DNA of 64,000 bases from Flaviflexus equikiangi (GTDB taxonomy: Bacteria > Actinomycetota > Actinomycetes > Actinomycetales > Actinomycetaceae): the NCBI RefSeq assembly GCF_014069875.1, contig NZ_CP059676.1, positions 2,170,001 through 2,234,000 on the forward strand. The letters are read 5' to 3'. Of the stretch, positions 50,092 through 58,881 are shown piece by piece. Both the position numbers and the translations under genes were made by a program. The notes beneath the pieces are model-generated. The model was not told the origin of the DNA. It searched no databases and saw only the letters and a list, made by a program, of their open reading frames with translations. How positions within the stretch are numbered: position 1 is the stretch's first letter; each line of letters starts with the position of its first letter.

Positions 50092-53000
50092 GAGAGGGAC
50101 TCCCTTGCCTCGCGAGATGTCACAGCTTCCTTTCGACGGTCCGCTTGGGGCGTGGGGGTGACGGAACCATCATCATCGAGACCCTCGACCTCGCCGTGGC
50201 GATCAACCTCCGCGCCCAGGGACCGCAGGATCTCGAGCACGAGCCCGAAGACGACGAGGTAGACGCCGATATCGAAGACGATGACGGTCGTGAACTTGAC
50301 CTCCCCGAACACGGGCAGCAGGAACTCGAACTTTGCGCTCTGCAGGGTGGATCCGCCCAGCACGATCGGGAACAGGCCCGACACTGTCGCGGTCGTCAGC
50401 CCCGCACCCATGAGCACACCGGGATGGACGGGCATGGCAGCCCCGAGCTCGTACCGTCCGCCCGCGAGATAGCGCAGGGTGAGGGCGATGCCGGCAAGGA
50501 GACCGCCAGCGAAACCGCCTCCCGGCAGGTTGTGGCCCGAGAACAAGAGGAAGAGGGAACCGATGAGCATCGTGTGATAGACGAGCCTCGTGCCCACCTC
50601 GAAGATGACGGACCGGCGTTGAGGCGCCAGCGTGCTCGCACCCGGCAGCCACCGCTGGTTCCTTCCCGGTGCACGCACCTGGTAATCGCCCAGATGGTTG
50701 GCGCCCCGCTGGACGAGAACGCGGCCCCTCTCGTCATCCTCTCCCCTGCGCCACACCCGGTACTTCGTGTTCGGCTTGGCAATGTTGCGGAGCGGATCGA
50801 TCCTGCCCTTGCGATCTCGAATGAAGAGGAGGGACGCGACGCCGATCGCGCAGGAGACGACGACGGAGATCTCGCCGAGAGTATCCCAGGCGCGAATATC
50901 GACGAGCGTCACGTTGACGATGTTCTGGCCGTACCCGAAGTCGTAGGCTTCGCTCGCGAAGTCGGCAGAGACGGGGACGTGGATGCGGGCATTGGCGGAG
51001 AAGAACGCGAACGCACCGACGCACAGGCCGACGACCACGCCGAGACCCGCCCTGAACCACCGCGACGTCGCCATCGGCCGGTTGGAGAAGTAGGAGGGAA
51101 GGCGTCGGAGGACGAGCACGAACACGACAAGGGTGATCGTCTCGACAAGGACCTGGGTGAGAGCCAAATCCGGGGCGCCGTGCAGTTCGTAGATGAGAGC
51201 CACGCAGTAGCCGGAGATGCTGAGAAGAAGGACCGCCTTGAGGCGCCGGCGCGCACGAGCGGCAAGGATTGCGGCCCCGCAGGCGATGATGACGACGGGG
51301 ATCTGGGCCACGGAGTCATACCAGCGGTAGTTCATCTCGACCGCTGTGCCGCCGAAGACAAGAGAAAGAGTGCCGGCGAGCGCTGCCGTGGACAGAATGG
51401 CTGTCAAGTACATGGGCTGGGAACCGGTCTGGGCACGTGCCGTCACGTCGCTCGCCACGTTCTCGAGCCCCACGATCATGCGGCGGTATGTTCCCTCCGC
51501 GGAGAACGGTATCGACAGCTTCCGCTGGGCGGCCTCGAACGGCACGCGGGCGATAAAGAGCAGGACACCGGCAACGATGATGAGGATCGTCATGACGACC
51601 GGCAGACCGAATCCTGCCCAGAGGGTCAGATGTCCCGGCTCGCCGGGGCTCAAGTCCGCATGCCCGCGAAGGAGGGACTCCCACCAGGAGGGGACGAGGC
51701 CGAGCAGGAGGGAGGCTCCCGCCAAGAGCACGGGGGGCGTGAGGATGATGCCGGAACGATTCTTCAGCTCTGTCGGTTCAACGCCGGGCTTGCTTGCGAA
51801 GCAGCCCCACCAGAACCGCAGGCCGTAGGCGAGAGTGAGGACCGAGCCGAGGACGATCACCCAGGCGACAACCATGTCCATTCCATCGCCGTAGGTGAGC
51901 GCATGGAGGGCGGCTTCCTTCGCGACGAACCCTGCAAAGGGTGGGATGCCGGCCATGGAGAGGACGGCGATGCCGGCGGCGGTGGCTAGGATGGGGCGGC
52001 GGCGTCCCACCCCGCTCAGTTCACGCAGGTCACGCGTGCCGGTCATCCAGTCGACTATGCCGACACAGAGGAACAGGCAGGACTTGAACAGTGCGTGGGA
52101 GGTGAGAACGGCAAGACCTGCCAGGGCAACGCCCGCGTTGCCGTACCCGACGAGCACCATCATGAAGCCCAGCTGGGAGACCGTGCCGTAGGCGAGGACG
52201 AGTTTCGTGTCGTTCTGGCGCAGTGCCCGGTAGCCTCCCAACACCATGGTGAACAGCCCGGCGGGAATGATCGTCCACTGCCAGGCCGTGATGTCGGCGA
52301 ACCCGGGGGCGAGACGGGCAACAAGATAGATGCCGGCCTTCACCATCGCCGCCGCGTGAAGATAGGCCGAGGTCGGTGTCGGTGCCGCCATCGCCGCCGG
52401 CAGCCAGAAGTGGAAGGGGAAGATCGCGGACTTCGAGAGCGCACCGAGGAGGATGAGAACGATCGCCGTTCCCACATAGCCGGTGCTCGCGCCCTCAGTC
52501 AGTCCGGACGAGCCTGCCTCGACGAGCTGGGTGAGGGAATAGGATCCGCCCGGCCGTTCACCGAGGAGAATGATGCCGCCCAGCATGGCCAGGCCGCCCG
52601 CTGTCGTGACGATGATGGCTTCCATGGCGGCACGGCGCGATGCTCGACGGTCGCGATAGTGGCCGATGAGGAGGAAGGAGAAGACCGTTGTCAGCTCCCA
52701 CATCGTGTACATGATGAGAGTGTTGTCGGTCGTCACGAGGCCGAACATGGCGCCGGCGAAGGCCACGAAGAAGGCCGCGAATCGGCCGAGGCCGCTCGCC
52801 TTGCGAGAGAAGTAGCGTGTCGAATAGATGAGGACGAGTGCGCCGATGCCGGTGACGAGCAGCGCCATGATCCACGACAGCGTGTCGAGGCGGAAATCTC
52901 CCGCCAAGCCGAGTTCCGGAACCCACGTCAACGTCTGCTGCGGGTACTCCCCGTTCAGCACGTCCGGGCCCTGGGCGGCTGTCCACACGAAGCCAGCGAG

Positions 53001-53102
53001 AGGGACGAGAGCGGCGACAAAGAAGCCCTGCCGACCCAGCCACCTCATCACTACAGGCATTGCAAGAGCAACCACCACGAAAGCAATGAGTAACTGAATC
53101 AT
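50088..53102 (-). CDS. mrpA: Na+/H+ antiporter subunit A fused to subunit B
   Basis: 1004 residues. The N-terminal 500 residues are a NuoL-like pump with LTTVFSFLLIGHYRDRRASR, KSAIFPFHFWLPAAMAAPTPTSAYLHAA (conserved Lys and helix-breaking Pro) and LTSHALFKSCLFLCVG. A MrpA C-terminal module follows (about 580-800; GAPDLALTQVLVETITLVVFVLVLRRLP). Residues about 825-970 form an MrpB domain (MLIGSLFLLFSGHNLPGGGF). The A-B fusion is common in actinobacteria. SD GGGGAG lies 6 nt upstream. First gene of mrpA(B)CDEFG. It diverges from the etfD-like gene. Function: sodium extrusion and pH/salt tolerance. Confidence 0.95.
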   Translation of the reverse strand: MIQLLIAFVVVALAMPVVMRWLGRQGFFVAALVPLAGFVWTAAQGPDVLNGEYPQQTLTWVPELGLAGDFRLDTLSWIMALLVTGIGALVLIYSTRYFSRKASGLGRFAAFFVAFAGAMFGLVTTDNTLIMYTMWELTTVFSFLLIGHYRDRRASRRAAMEAIIVTTAGGLAMLGGIILLGERPGGSYSLTQLVEAGSSGLTEGASTGYVGTAIVLILLGALSKSAIFPFHFWLPAAMAAPTPTSAYLHAAAMVKAGIYLVARLAPGFADITAWQWTIIPAGLFTMVLGGYRALRQNDTKLVLAYGTVSQLGFMMVLVGYGNAGVALAGLAVLTSHALFKSCLFLCVGIVDWMTGTRDLRELSGVGRRRPILATAAGIAVLSMAGIPPFAGFVAKEAALHALTYGDGMDMVVAWVIVLGSVLTLAYGLRFWWGCFASKPGVEPTELKNRSGIILTPPVLLAGASLLLGLVPSWWESLLRGHADLSPGEPGHLTLWAGFGLPVVMTILIIVAGVLLFIARVPFEAAQRKLSIPFSAEGTYRRMIVGLENVASDVTARAQTGSQPMYLTAILSTAALAGTLSLVFGGTAVEMNYRWYDSVAQIPVVIIACGAAILAARARRRLKAVLLLSISGYCVALIYELHGAPDLALTQVLVETITLVVFVLVLRRLPSYFSNRPMATSRWFRAGLGVVVGLCVGAFAFFSANARIHVPVSADFASEAYDFGYGQNIVNVTLVDIRAWDTLGEISVVVSCAIGVASLLFIRDRKGRIDPLRNIAKPNTKYRVWRRGEDDERGRVLVQRGANHLGDYQVRAPGRNQRWLPGASTLAPQRRSVIFEVGTRLVYHTMLIGSLFLLFSGHNLPGGGFAGGLLAGIALTLRYLAGGRYELGAAMPVHPGVLMGAGLTTATVSGLFPIVLGGSTLQSAKFEFLLPVFGEVKFTTVIVFDIGVYLVVFGLVLEILRSLGAEVDRHGEVEGLDDDGSVTPTPQADRRKEAVTSREARESLS

Positions 53103-53239
53103 TCACACTCCCCCTGATAGTCCACCTACAACTTTAACCGACCGCTCACCTCAGCCGTAGCCAGACCTTCACACTTCTTTAACAACGGGAGCGATTCAGG
53201 CTAATTTGGGAGGAGACGATTTCTCTCCGAAAGGCCGCC

Positions 53240-55435
53240 GTGCTTCCCTCCTGGTCACTCCCTCTCGCCGGTCTGATCTCCCTTGCCTGCGCCGCCGTCT
53301 TCACGAACGGCCTGTGGCGGATCATCACAGTCGCCCGCATGGGAACCCCCGCGCCCGGTCGCCTCCGCCCGGTCGGCCCGCGCCTTCGCCGCGTCGTGAC
53401 AGAGATCCTCAATCACGAGAATTTTCAGCACAGGCCCTGGATCCGCGTCGCACACTGGTGCGTCATGATCTCCTTCCCCATCCTGGCGTTCACCCTGGTC
53501 ACGGCGTTCTTCCAGTTGACGGACCCGGGGTGGGCGATGCCGGGACTGGGCTCGTTCGCGCCCTGGAACTGGCTCGTCGAGTTCTTCGCATGGGCGGGAC
53601 TGATCGGCGGCATCTTCCTCACGGCGGTGCGCACATCGACCGGCCGTTCAGCCGGCTCCCGCACCACCCTCGAATCGGGCGATGAGTTCCCGGCAACATC
53701 ACGCTTCTTCGGCTCCGTGCACTGGCAGGCACGCTACGTCGAGTTCACGATCATCGGAGTCGTGGCCTGCGTCCTCATCATCCGGGGCGCCGAATATGCG
53801 TATTTGGCTGACAGCGAACCAGCATCCTGGGTGCAGTTTCCGACGACGGCCTGGATAGGCGCGCTCCTCGGCGGCCTGTCCCAAGACACACTCGGGTGGA
53901 TCATCACCGGCTCCGCCATCGTCAAGCTGGCACTCTCCCTCTCCTGGCTCGTCGTCATCGGGCTCGTGCCATCCATGGGCGTGGCCTGGCATCGTTTCCT
54001 CGCGATCGTCAACGTCTATGCGCAGACGAATCCGGATGGCAGGCCCGCACTCGGCCCCCTGCCTGAGCTGTACGTCGATGGTCGGCCGCTGCGCATGGAC
54101 ACCGTCGAGGACCTCGACGAGGACGCCACACTCGGCTATGGGACAGTCTCCGATATCTCCTGGAAGGGCCTCCTCGACACGGCAACATGCACGGAGTGCG
54201 GACGGTGCCAAGATCTCTGCCCTGCCTGGAACTCGAACAAGCCGCTCTCTCCGAAACTCCTTGTCACGACACTGCGCGATCACGCCTTCGCATCAGCACC
54301 CTTCGCGAAGGCTGCGGCAAGCATGGAAGACGTCCACAGCGGAGACGTTCTCGGGGCACTCCTCGAGGCGGGCGCTCTCGGCGACAATCCAGACCGCGGC
54401 CCGGATGCCCCGCTGATGCCGAACGTCATCACTCCCGACGTCCTGTGGGCATGCACCATGTGTGGCGCGTGCGTGGACCAGTGCCCGGTCGATATCGAAC
54501 AGATCGATCTCGTCATCGGGCTCCGCAGGCATCAGGTCCTCATGGAATCCGCCTTCCCCTCAGAGCTGGGCAAGATGTTCACGGGACTGGAGAACAAGGG
54601 AAACCCGTGGGGGCTCAATCCTCGCAAGCGTCTCGACTGGGCGAAAAACCTCGACTTCGACGTGCCCCAGGTGGGCGTTGACATGGAATCAGCGGCCGAC
54701 GTCGACTACCTCTTCTGGGTCGGCTGCGCCGGAGCATACGACGATCGCGCGAAGAAGACTTCCGCTGCGGTCGCCGAACTCCTCCACACCGCCGGCGTCT
54801 CTTTCGCTGTGCTCGGGGATGGGGAATCCTGCACGGGCGATCCCGCCCGGCGGGCAGGGAACGAAGTACTCTTCCAGATGTTGGCGGAACAGAACATCGA
54901 CACTCTCAACGAGGTGGGAGCGACGAATATCGTGGTGTCCTGCGCGCACTGCTTCAACACGATCGCGAAGGAATACCCCGATCTTGGGGGGCACTACACC
55001 GTCGTTCACCACACTCAGCTCCTCAACCGTCTCGTCCGGGACGGCAGGCTGACACCGGTGGCACCCTCCCCCGAGGAGCGGAAGACCATCACCTTCCACG
55101 ATCCGTGCTTCCTCGGCCGGCACAACAACATCTACAGCCCGCCCCGTGAACTCCTCGGAGACGTGCGGGAGATGGAGCTGAACCGCGAGCGCGCCATGTG
55201 CTGCGGCGCGGGGGGCGCTCACGCCTTCTTCGAGGACAAGAACGGCACATCGATCTCTGGAATGAGGACACGGCAAGCGGTGGCGACAGGTGCGGACGTC
55301 ATCGCCACCGCATGTCCGTTCTGCACGACGATGCTGACCGATGGTGCCCGGAGCGAGAATGCGGACATCGAGGTCAAGGATGTGTCACTCCTGCTCCTCG
55401 AGGGCGTCAAGCGCGGCCAGCGGGGTCAGGACTAA
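53240..55435 (+). CDS. EtfD-like membrane iron-sulfur oxidoreductase (CCG domains)
   Basis: 731 residues, GTG start. The N-terminal half has about six membrane helices of the NarI/DsrM type (VMISFPILAFTLVTAFFQL, FTIIGVVACVLIIRG). Two [4Fe-4S] motifs follow, CTECGRCQDLCP (Cys317 onward) and CTMCGACVDQCP (Cys405 onward). Two CCG cysteine-rich domains complete it: VGCAGAYDD...CAHCFNT and HDPCFLGRHNN...CCGAGGAHAFFED...ACPFC. This matches Mycobacterium tuberculosis EtfD (Rv0338c), which passes electrons from the acyl-CoA dehydrogenase flavoprotein EtfAB to menaquinone. No etfAB genes are in the window. The upstream leader (137 bp, shared with mrpA) has weak promoter-like boxes only. Confidence 0.88.
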   Translation: MLPSWSLPLAGLISLACAAVFTNGLWRIITVARMGTPAPGRLRPVGPRLRRVVTEILNHENFQHRPWIRVAHWCVMISFPILAFTLVTAFFQLTDPGWAMPGLGSFAPWNWLVEFFAWAGLIGGIFLTAVRTSTGRSAGSRTTLESGDEFPATSRFFGSVHWQARYVEFTIIGVVACVLIIRGAEYAYLADSEPASWVQFPTTAWIGALLGGLSQDTLGWIITGSAIVKLALSLSWLVVIGLVPSMGVAWHRFLAIVNVYAQTNPDGRPALGPLPELYVDGRPLRMDTVEDLDEDATLGYGTVSDISWKGLLDTATCTECGRCQDLCPAWNSNKPLSPKLLVTTLRDHAFASAPFAKAAASMEDVHSGDVLGALLEAGALGDNPDRGPDAPLMPNVITPDVLWACTMCGACVDQCPVDIEQIDLVIGLRRHQVLMESAFPSELGKMFTGLENKGNPWGLNPRKRLDWAKNLDFDVPQVGVDMESAADVDYLFWVGCAGAYDDRAKKTSAAVAELLHTAGVSFAVLGDGESCTGDPARRAGNEVLFQMLAEQNIDTLNEVGATNIVVSCAHCFNTIAKEYPDLGGHYTVVHHTQLLNRLVRDGRLTPVAPSPEERKTITFHDPCFLGRHNNIYSPPRELLGDVREMELNRERAMCCGAGGAHAFFEDKNGTSISGMRTRQAVATGADVIATACPFCTTMLTDGARSENADIEVKDVSLLLLEGVKRGQRGQD

Positions 55436-55450
55436 GCAGCGACCGGCTCC

Positions 55451-56470
55451 TCAGAACCTCTCCGATTGGGCGAGGCAGGAACCTGCTTGCCCCTCGCTGC
55501 GGCCCCCGCAGGTCGCCGCGAGCGCCTCATAGTCAGAATCTATCTGAGCCCGCCACCACACGCGGTCGCATTCGACAAAGTTCCCGGCCTCGCACGATTC
55601 GAGGAAAGCGTCGAGCATGAGGCTGTCTCCGGGGCCGAATGGATAGTCCTCCGGCTCTTCGCTCTGGCATGTGCCGAATGCTTCCATTCCCGATCCGCCG
55701 CACGAGCTCCCGACCTCCTCGTAGAAGGAGCCGAGAGGGGAACCGCGATAGAGATCATCGCAGGCCAGCATGTCTCCGTTCTCGCACCAGAAGACGAACA
55801 TGTCGAGCATCTCGCTGTCTCCCGCGTTCATCGCCCCCGACTGCAGTCCCTCGCAGAATCCGTAGCCATCGATTCCGATATCGCCGCACGTACCGCCGAA
55901 CTCTTCATATCCCGAGTATTCTCCGGATGCCCAATAGAGGTCATCGCATGCGGCGTAGTCTCCTGCCGCGCACGCATCCCACAAAGCGTCGAGCACCGCA
56001 TTGTCGCCGTAGCCGAAGACAACCTCTGGCGTCGTCGGCTCGTCCGTCGGTTCCACCGTCGGAGGAACCGTCGGTTCCTCTGTCGGTTCCTCCGACGCGT
56101 CAGTGGTCTCGACAGTGGGCTCAGGTTCAACGACCTCGGTGGTTTCGTCCGTCTCCACATCGTCGTCGCCTCCCAGTATTCCCAGGGCGAAGAGAACTCC
56201 GATCGTGACTCCGGCAGCGACAAGGAGCCCGAGTATCACCCACACGAAGGCGGGGATACCCTTCTTGGGGGGCTGACCGTAGGGCGGATAACCCCCTGGC
56301 GGATAGTCACCAGTAGGCGGATAACCCCCTGGCGGATAGTCACCAGCTGGCGGGTAACCACCACCGGGTGGATAGTTGCCGGTTGGCGGGTAGGCCTGAG
56401 GAAAAGAACCAGGCTGGTCGTGGAACTGGGAGTTGTTCGTGCCCCCAGGAGCACCATTGTTGTCCGACAT
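55451..56470 (-). CDS. Single-pass membrane protein with three four-cysteine repeats
   Basis: 339 residues, SD GGAGG. Residues 1-70 are a cytoplasmic Gly/Pro/Tyr-rich segment with DYPPGGYPP repeats, 72-98 a membrane helix (FVWVILGLLVAAGVTIGVLFALG), and 100-150 an acidic Thr/Pro/Glu linker. Three extracellular repeats follow at about 154-206, 216-268 and 281-332. Each has C-x7-C-x19-C-x10-C with no variation in spacing (Cys167/175/195/206, 229/237/257/268, 293/301/321/332), LDALW-x2-C and CDDLYW motifs, and CGG near the third Cys. Two disulfides per repeat are likely. Similar repeats occur in other actinobacterial membrane proteins. Their function is unknown. It is a tandem paralogue of the next gene. 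Confidence 0.85.
   Translation of the reverse strand: MSDNNGAPGGTNNSQFHDQPGSFPQAYPPTGNYPPGGGYPPAGDYPPGGYPPTGDYPPGGYPPYGQPPKKGIPAFVWVILGLLVAAGVTIGVLFALGILGGDDDVETDETTEVVEPEPTVETTDASEEPTEEPTVPPTVEPTDEPTTPEVVFGYGDNAVLDALWDACAAGDYAACDDLYWASGEYSGYEEFGGTCGDIGIDGYGFCEGLQSGAMNAGDSEMLDMFVFWCENGDMLACDDLYRGSPLGSFYEEVGSSCGGSGMEAFGTCQSEEPEDYPFGPGDSLMLDAFLESCEAGNFVECDRVWWRAQIDSDYEALAATCGGRSEGQAGSCLAQSERF
56283..56346 (-). repeat. 33-bp in-frame tandem repeat in the proline-rich segment
   Basis: A 31-nt sequence at 56283-56313 recurs exactly at 56316-56346, a period of 33 nt or 11 codons (DYPPGGYPPxG units). It lies in the cytoplasmic segment of the membrane protein and may change length by slippage. Confidence 0.85.
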
Positions 56471-56524
56471 TGCGTACCTCCTTGAGATGGACTGCGAATG
56501 CCCCATCGCATCCGCCGTCATAGT

Positions 56525-56553
56525 CCATTATCCCACGCGTGGCACGCTGTCAA
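56525..56553 (-). promoter_or_regulatory. Putative promoter of the three-repeat protein gene
   Basis: On the minus strand a consensus TTGACA (56553-56548) is followed after 17 bp by TAATGG (56530-56525), or after 15 bp by GATAAT. The -35 box abuts the 20-bp hairpin described next. The start codon lies about 50 nt further. Confidence 0.45.
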
Positions 56554-56596
56554 CGATCAAAGGTCACGTTAACGGCGTTAACATGACCTTCGATCG
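56554..56596. terminator. 20-bp stem-loop between the tandem paralogues
   Basis: Arms 56554-56573 and 56577-56596 pair over 20 bp, two of the pairs being G-U in the minus-strand RNA, with a loop of only three bases. It begins 14 nt after the stop of the upstream paralogue and touches the -35 box of the downstream one. It is probably a terminator, but a large operator is possible. Confidence 0.6.
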
Positions 56597-56609
56597 CTAT
56601 TCGTGAGGT

Positions 56610-57680
56610 TTAAAAATCTCCGCTCTCGGACCTCATCTCACATGTACCGGCAGCACCCTCGGTGCGGCCGCCGCAGGATTCCGCGAACGTTTCATATTCG
56701 GAACCGATGGGGGAGCTCCACCACAGTTCGTCACAGTCGGCGAAGCCGCCCGCCTCGCACGAGTCCCACAGAGCATCCAGGTCGGCATCATCGCCATAGG
56801 AGAGCGCCGACTCATCAGACTCGGAGCTGCACGTGCCGTAGGCGGCGTCGGTTGTTCCGCCGCAGGTGTTGCCAAACTCTTCGTACTCCGTGTCGAATCC
56901 AGAGACGTAGTAGAGCTCGTCGCAGTCGGCGAGACTGCCCGCCTCGCACGAGTCCCACAGAGCATCGAGCTCAGCACTGTCGCCGTAGCGTGCCGGTTCT
57001 CCGGGCGCGGGTACAGGATCATCGGACTCGTCTGATGGCTCGACCGACTGCTCGACAGCCGTGCTCGAGGGCTCTTGTTCATCGGAGGAACTCAACACGC
57101 CTGTCGCGAAGAGGATTCCGACAACGATGGCGATGAGCAGGATGACGCCGAGGACGATCCACGCGATGAGCGGTCCCTTGCCCTTGCTGGGGGGCTGACC
57201 ATAGCCTCCGCCGTACGGCGGGTAACCTCCGCCGTTCTCGTAGCCTCCATAGGATGGTGGGTAGCCTCCCGGGGCACCGTCCTGCGGGTAGGCGCCCTGG
57301 CCGTAGGCCGGCTGCCCATACTGTTGGCCGTACTGCTGGCCGTAGCCCTCCTGGCCATACGCCGGCTGACCGTACTGCTGGGGATATCCGCCCTGCACGT
57401 AGCCGCCCTGCGGATATGTCTGCCCATCAGCCGCATAGCCGGGCTGGTACGCACTCGTCTCCTGTGCCGACCACGCGCCCGGCTGCTGGTAGCCGAACGG
57501 TCCCGTCTGCTGGCCCTGCCACTGCGCTGTCTGCTGATAGTCAGCCTGCTGATAGTCGGGGTTGGCCGGTTGGGCATTCCACCCGTGCTCGCCGGCGGCC
57601 TGTTCTGGAGACACACCGGATTGCTCGGGCGGAACGCCGTTCTCGCCCTCGGGGCGCCGTCCTTCGTTGTTCTCTGACAT
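56610..57680 (-). CDS. Single-pass membrane protein with two four-cysteine repeats
   Basis: 356 residues from MSENNEGRRP (SD GGAAG). The N-terminal 165 residues are Gln/Tyr/Gly/Pro rich with YGQPAYGQ and YGQQYGQQ units. A membrane helix follows (LIAWIVLGVILLIAIVVGILFATG, about 171-194), then an acidic linker and two repeats with the same invariant C-x7-C-x19-C-x10-C spacing (Cys245/253/273/284 and 308/316/336/347). The units LDALWDSCEAG and ADCDELY/W are nearly identical between repeats. The N-terminal segment is low-complexity and may be disordered in the cytoplasm. The frame is open to 58565 but the extension overlaps the AEC gene and is not coding. Function unknown. Confidence 0.85.
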   Translation of the reverse strand: MSENNEGRRPEGENGVPPEQSGVSPEQAAGEHGWNAQPANPDYQQADYQQTAQWQGQQTGPFGYQQPGAWSAQETSAYQPGYAADGQTYPQGGYVQGGYPQQYGQPAYGQEGYGQQYGQQYGQPAYGQGAYPQDGAPGGYPPSYGGYENGGGYPPYGGGYGQPPSKGKGPLIAWIVLGVILLIAIVVGILFATGVLSSSDEQEPSSTAVEQSVEPSDESDDPVPAPGEPARYGDSAELDALWDSCEAGSLADCDELYYVSGFDTEYEEFGNTCGGTTDAAYGTCSSESDESALSYGDDADLDALWDSCEAGGFADCDELWWSSPIGSEYETFAESCGGRTEGAAGTCEMRSESGDF

Positions 57681-57920
57681 GTAACCACTTCCTTCATGCG
57701 GGCACTGTGGGCGCCAACATCTGCCACTTGACTGCCAGGATACATGTCGGGCACACGAGAAACCGCACCTCAGAGCCAATGGCGGGACTCTCGGGGAGAC
57801 CTTCCCACATCGGGAGACTCTGAGCAGACACACCGAATCTCGCGGTTGAACCTGCCTGCTCGGGCATACTGGCCTCACGTGCCGTTCACCGGTGCGGGTG
57901 TCGAACCGGAGGCTCAGTCT

Positions 57921-58871
57921 GTGAACGTTGTCATCGTCAGCGCACCCCTCTTCACCCTGATCCTCCTCGGCTATCTCGCCACACGGCTGCGCCTCCTCCC
58001 CACGTCCGCCCTGCCCGGGCTCAACACGTATGTTCTCTATTTCGCCATCACAGCCATGCTGTTCCAGTTCGGCTCGCAGACGCCCCTGTCGAATCTCGTC
58101 AACCCCTGGACCGCCATCGTCTGGCTCGCGGCCACCACCATCATCCTGTGCCTCGGCATCTTCCCGGGGCTTCGGGCAGGGCTGGGCTGGCGGGATGCGT
58201 CTTTTGCGGGACTGTCGACAGCCTCCCCGAACATGGGGTTCATGGGCATCCTCCTCATCGTCACCCTCCTCGGCCCCGCGGCCGTTGGCCCGCTCATGCC
58301 GATCATGATCGTCGACATTCTCGCCGTCCAATCCATCGTGATCGCTCTCGCCCACCGCGGTTCCCGCGGCTCCCCCACCCTCGCACTGGCACTGCGCGGA
58401 GTTCTCGCCAATCCGATGCTGTGGGCGATCGTGCTCGGAGTCGCCTGGGGCGCTGGAGGGATCAACATGCCGGGGGTGATCGCCGAGACGATCAGCCTCC
58501 TGGCGGATTCCGCGACACCGGTTGCACTCGTCACGATCGGGGCAGTCCTCGCCCGCGAACAGCAACGTGCACGAACGGGCCAGCAGTCCGTCACGAGGTC
58601 CTCTATTGCCTGGCTGACGGCCGTGAAGCTCGTCGCTCTCCCCGCCGCGGTGTGGTTGATCGGAGCGGGCGCGATGGCGGCGGGCGCTCCGCTTGGTGGG
58701 GACGAGCTGACCGTCCTCACCATTATCGCAGCACTGCCCACGGCCGCCAACACGTCGATCTTGGCGGAGCGATTCGGTGCCAATAATGCGATTGTCGCCT
58801 CCGTGATCCTAGCCTCGACAGTCCTCGGCTTCATCACCTTCAACACGATTGCGGCCATGACACTCGCCTAG
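57921..58871 (+). CDS. AEC-family permease (auxin efflux carrier/malate permease type)
   Basis: 316 residues, about ten membrane helices. GTG start with GGAGG eight bases upstream. An ATG-headed ORF from 57744 would be mostly hydrophilic leader. Helices such as APLFTLILLGYLATRLRLLP at the N-terminus and the duplicated five-helix halves, with LLADSATPVALVTIGAVLA near residue 200 and ALPTAANTSILAERFGAN near 280, are hallmarks of the AEC/PIN-like family. Members transport malate, malonate or other organic anions, or are predicted effluxers. The substrate cannot be read from sequence. The gene is followed closely by a GNAT gene. Confidence 0.88.
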   Translation: MNVVIVSAPLFTLILLGYLATRLRLLPTSALPGLNTYVLYFAITAMLFQFGSQTPLSNLVNPWTAIVWLAATTIILCLGIFPGLRAGLGWRDASFAGLSTASPNMGFMGILLIVTLLGPAAVGPLMPIMIVDILAVQSIVIALAHRGSRGSPTLALALRGVLANPMLWAIVLGVAWGAGGINMPGVIAETISLLADSATPVALVTIGAVLAREQQRARTGQQSVTRSSIAWLTAVKLVALPAAVWLIGAGAMAAGAPLGGDELTVLTIIAALPTAANTSILAERFGANNAIVASVILASTVLGFITFNTIAAMTLA

Positions 58872-58881
58872 AATCGCCGTC

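Noticed and set aside
56283-56400. CRISPR-like short repeats
   Set aside because: The period is 33 nt with a 2-nt separator, in frame with a protein-coding Pro/Gly tract; there are no unique spacers and no cas genes.
57681-58565. Upstream extension of the two-repeat membrane protein
   Set aside because: It would overlap the opposite-strand AEC permease, lacks the composition of the rest, and a good Shine-Dalgarno precedes the ATG at 57680.
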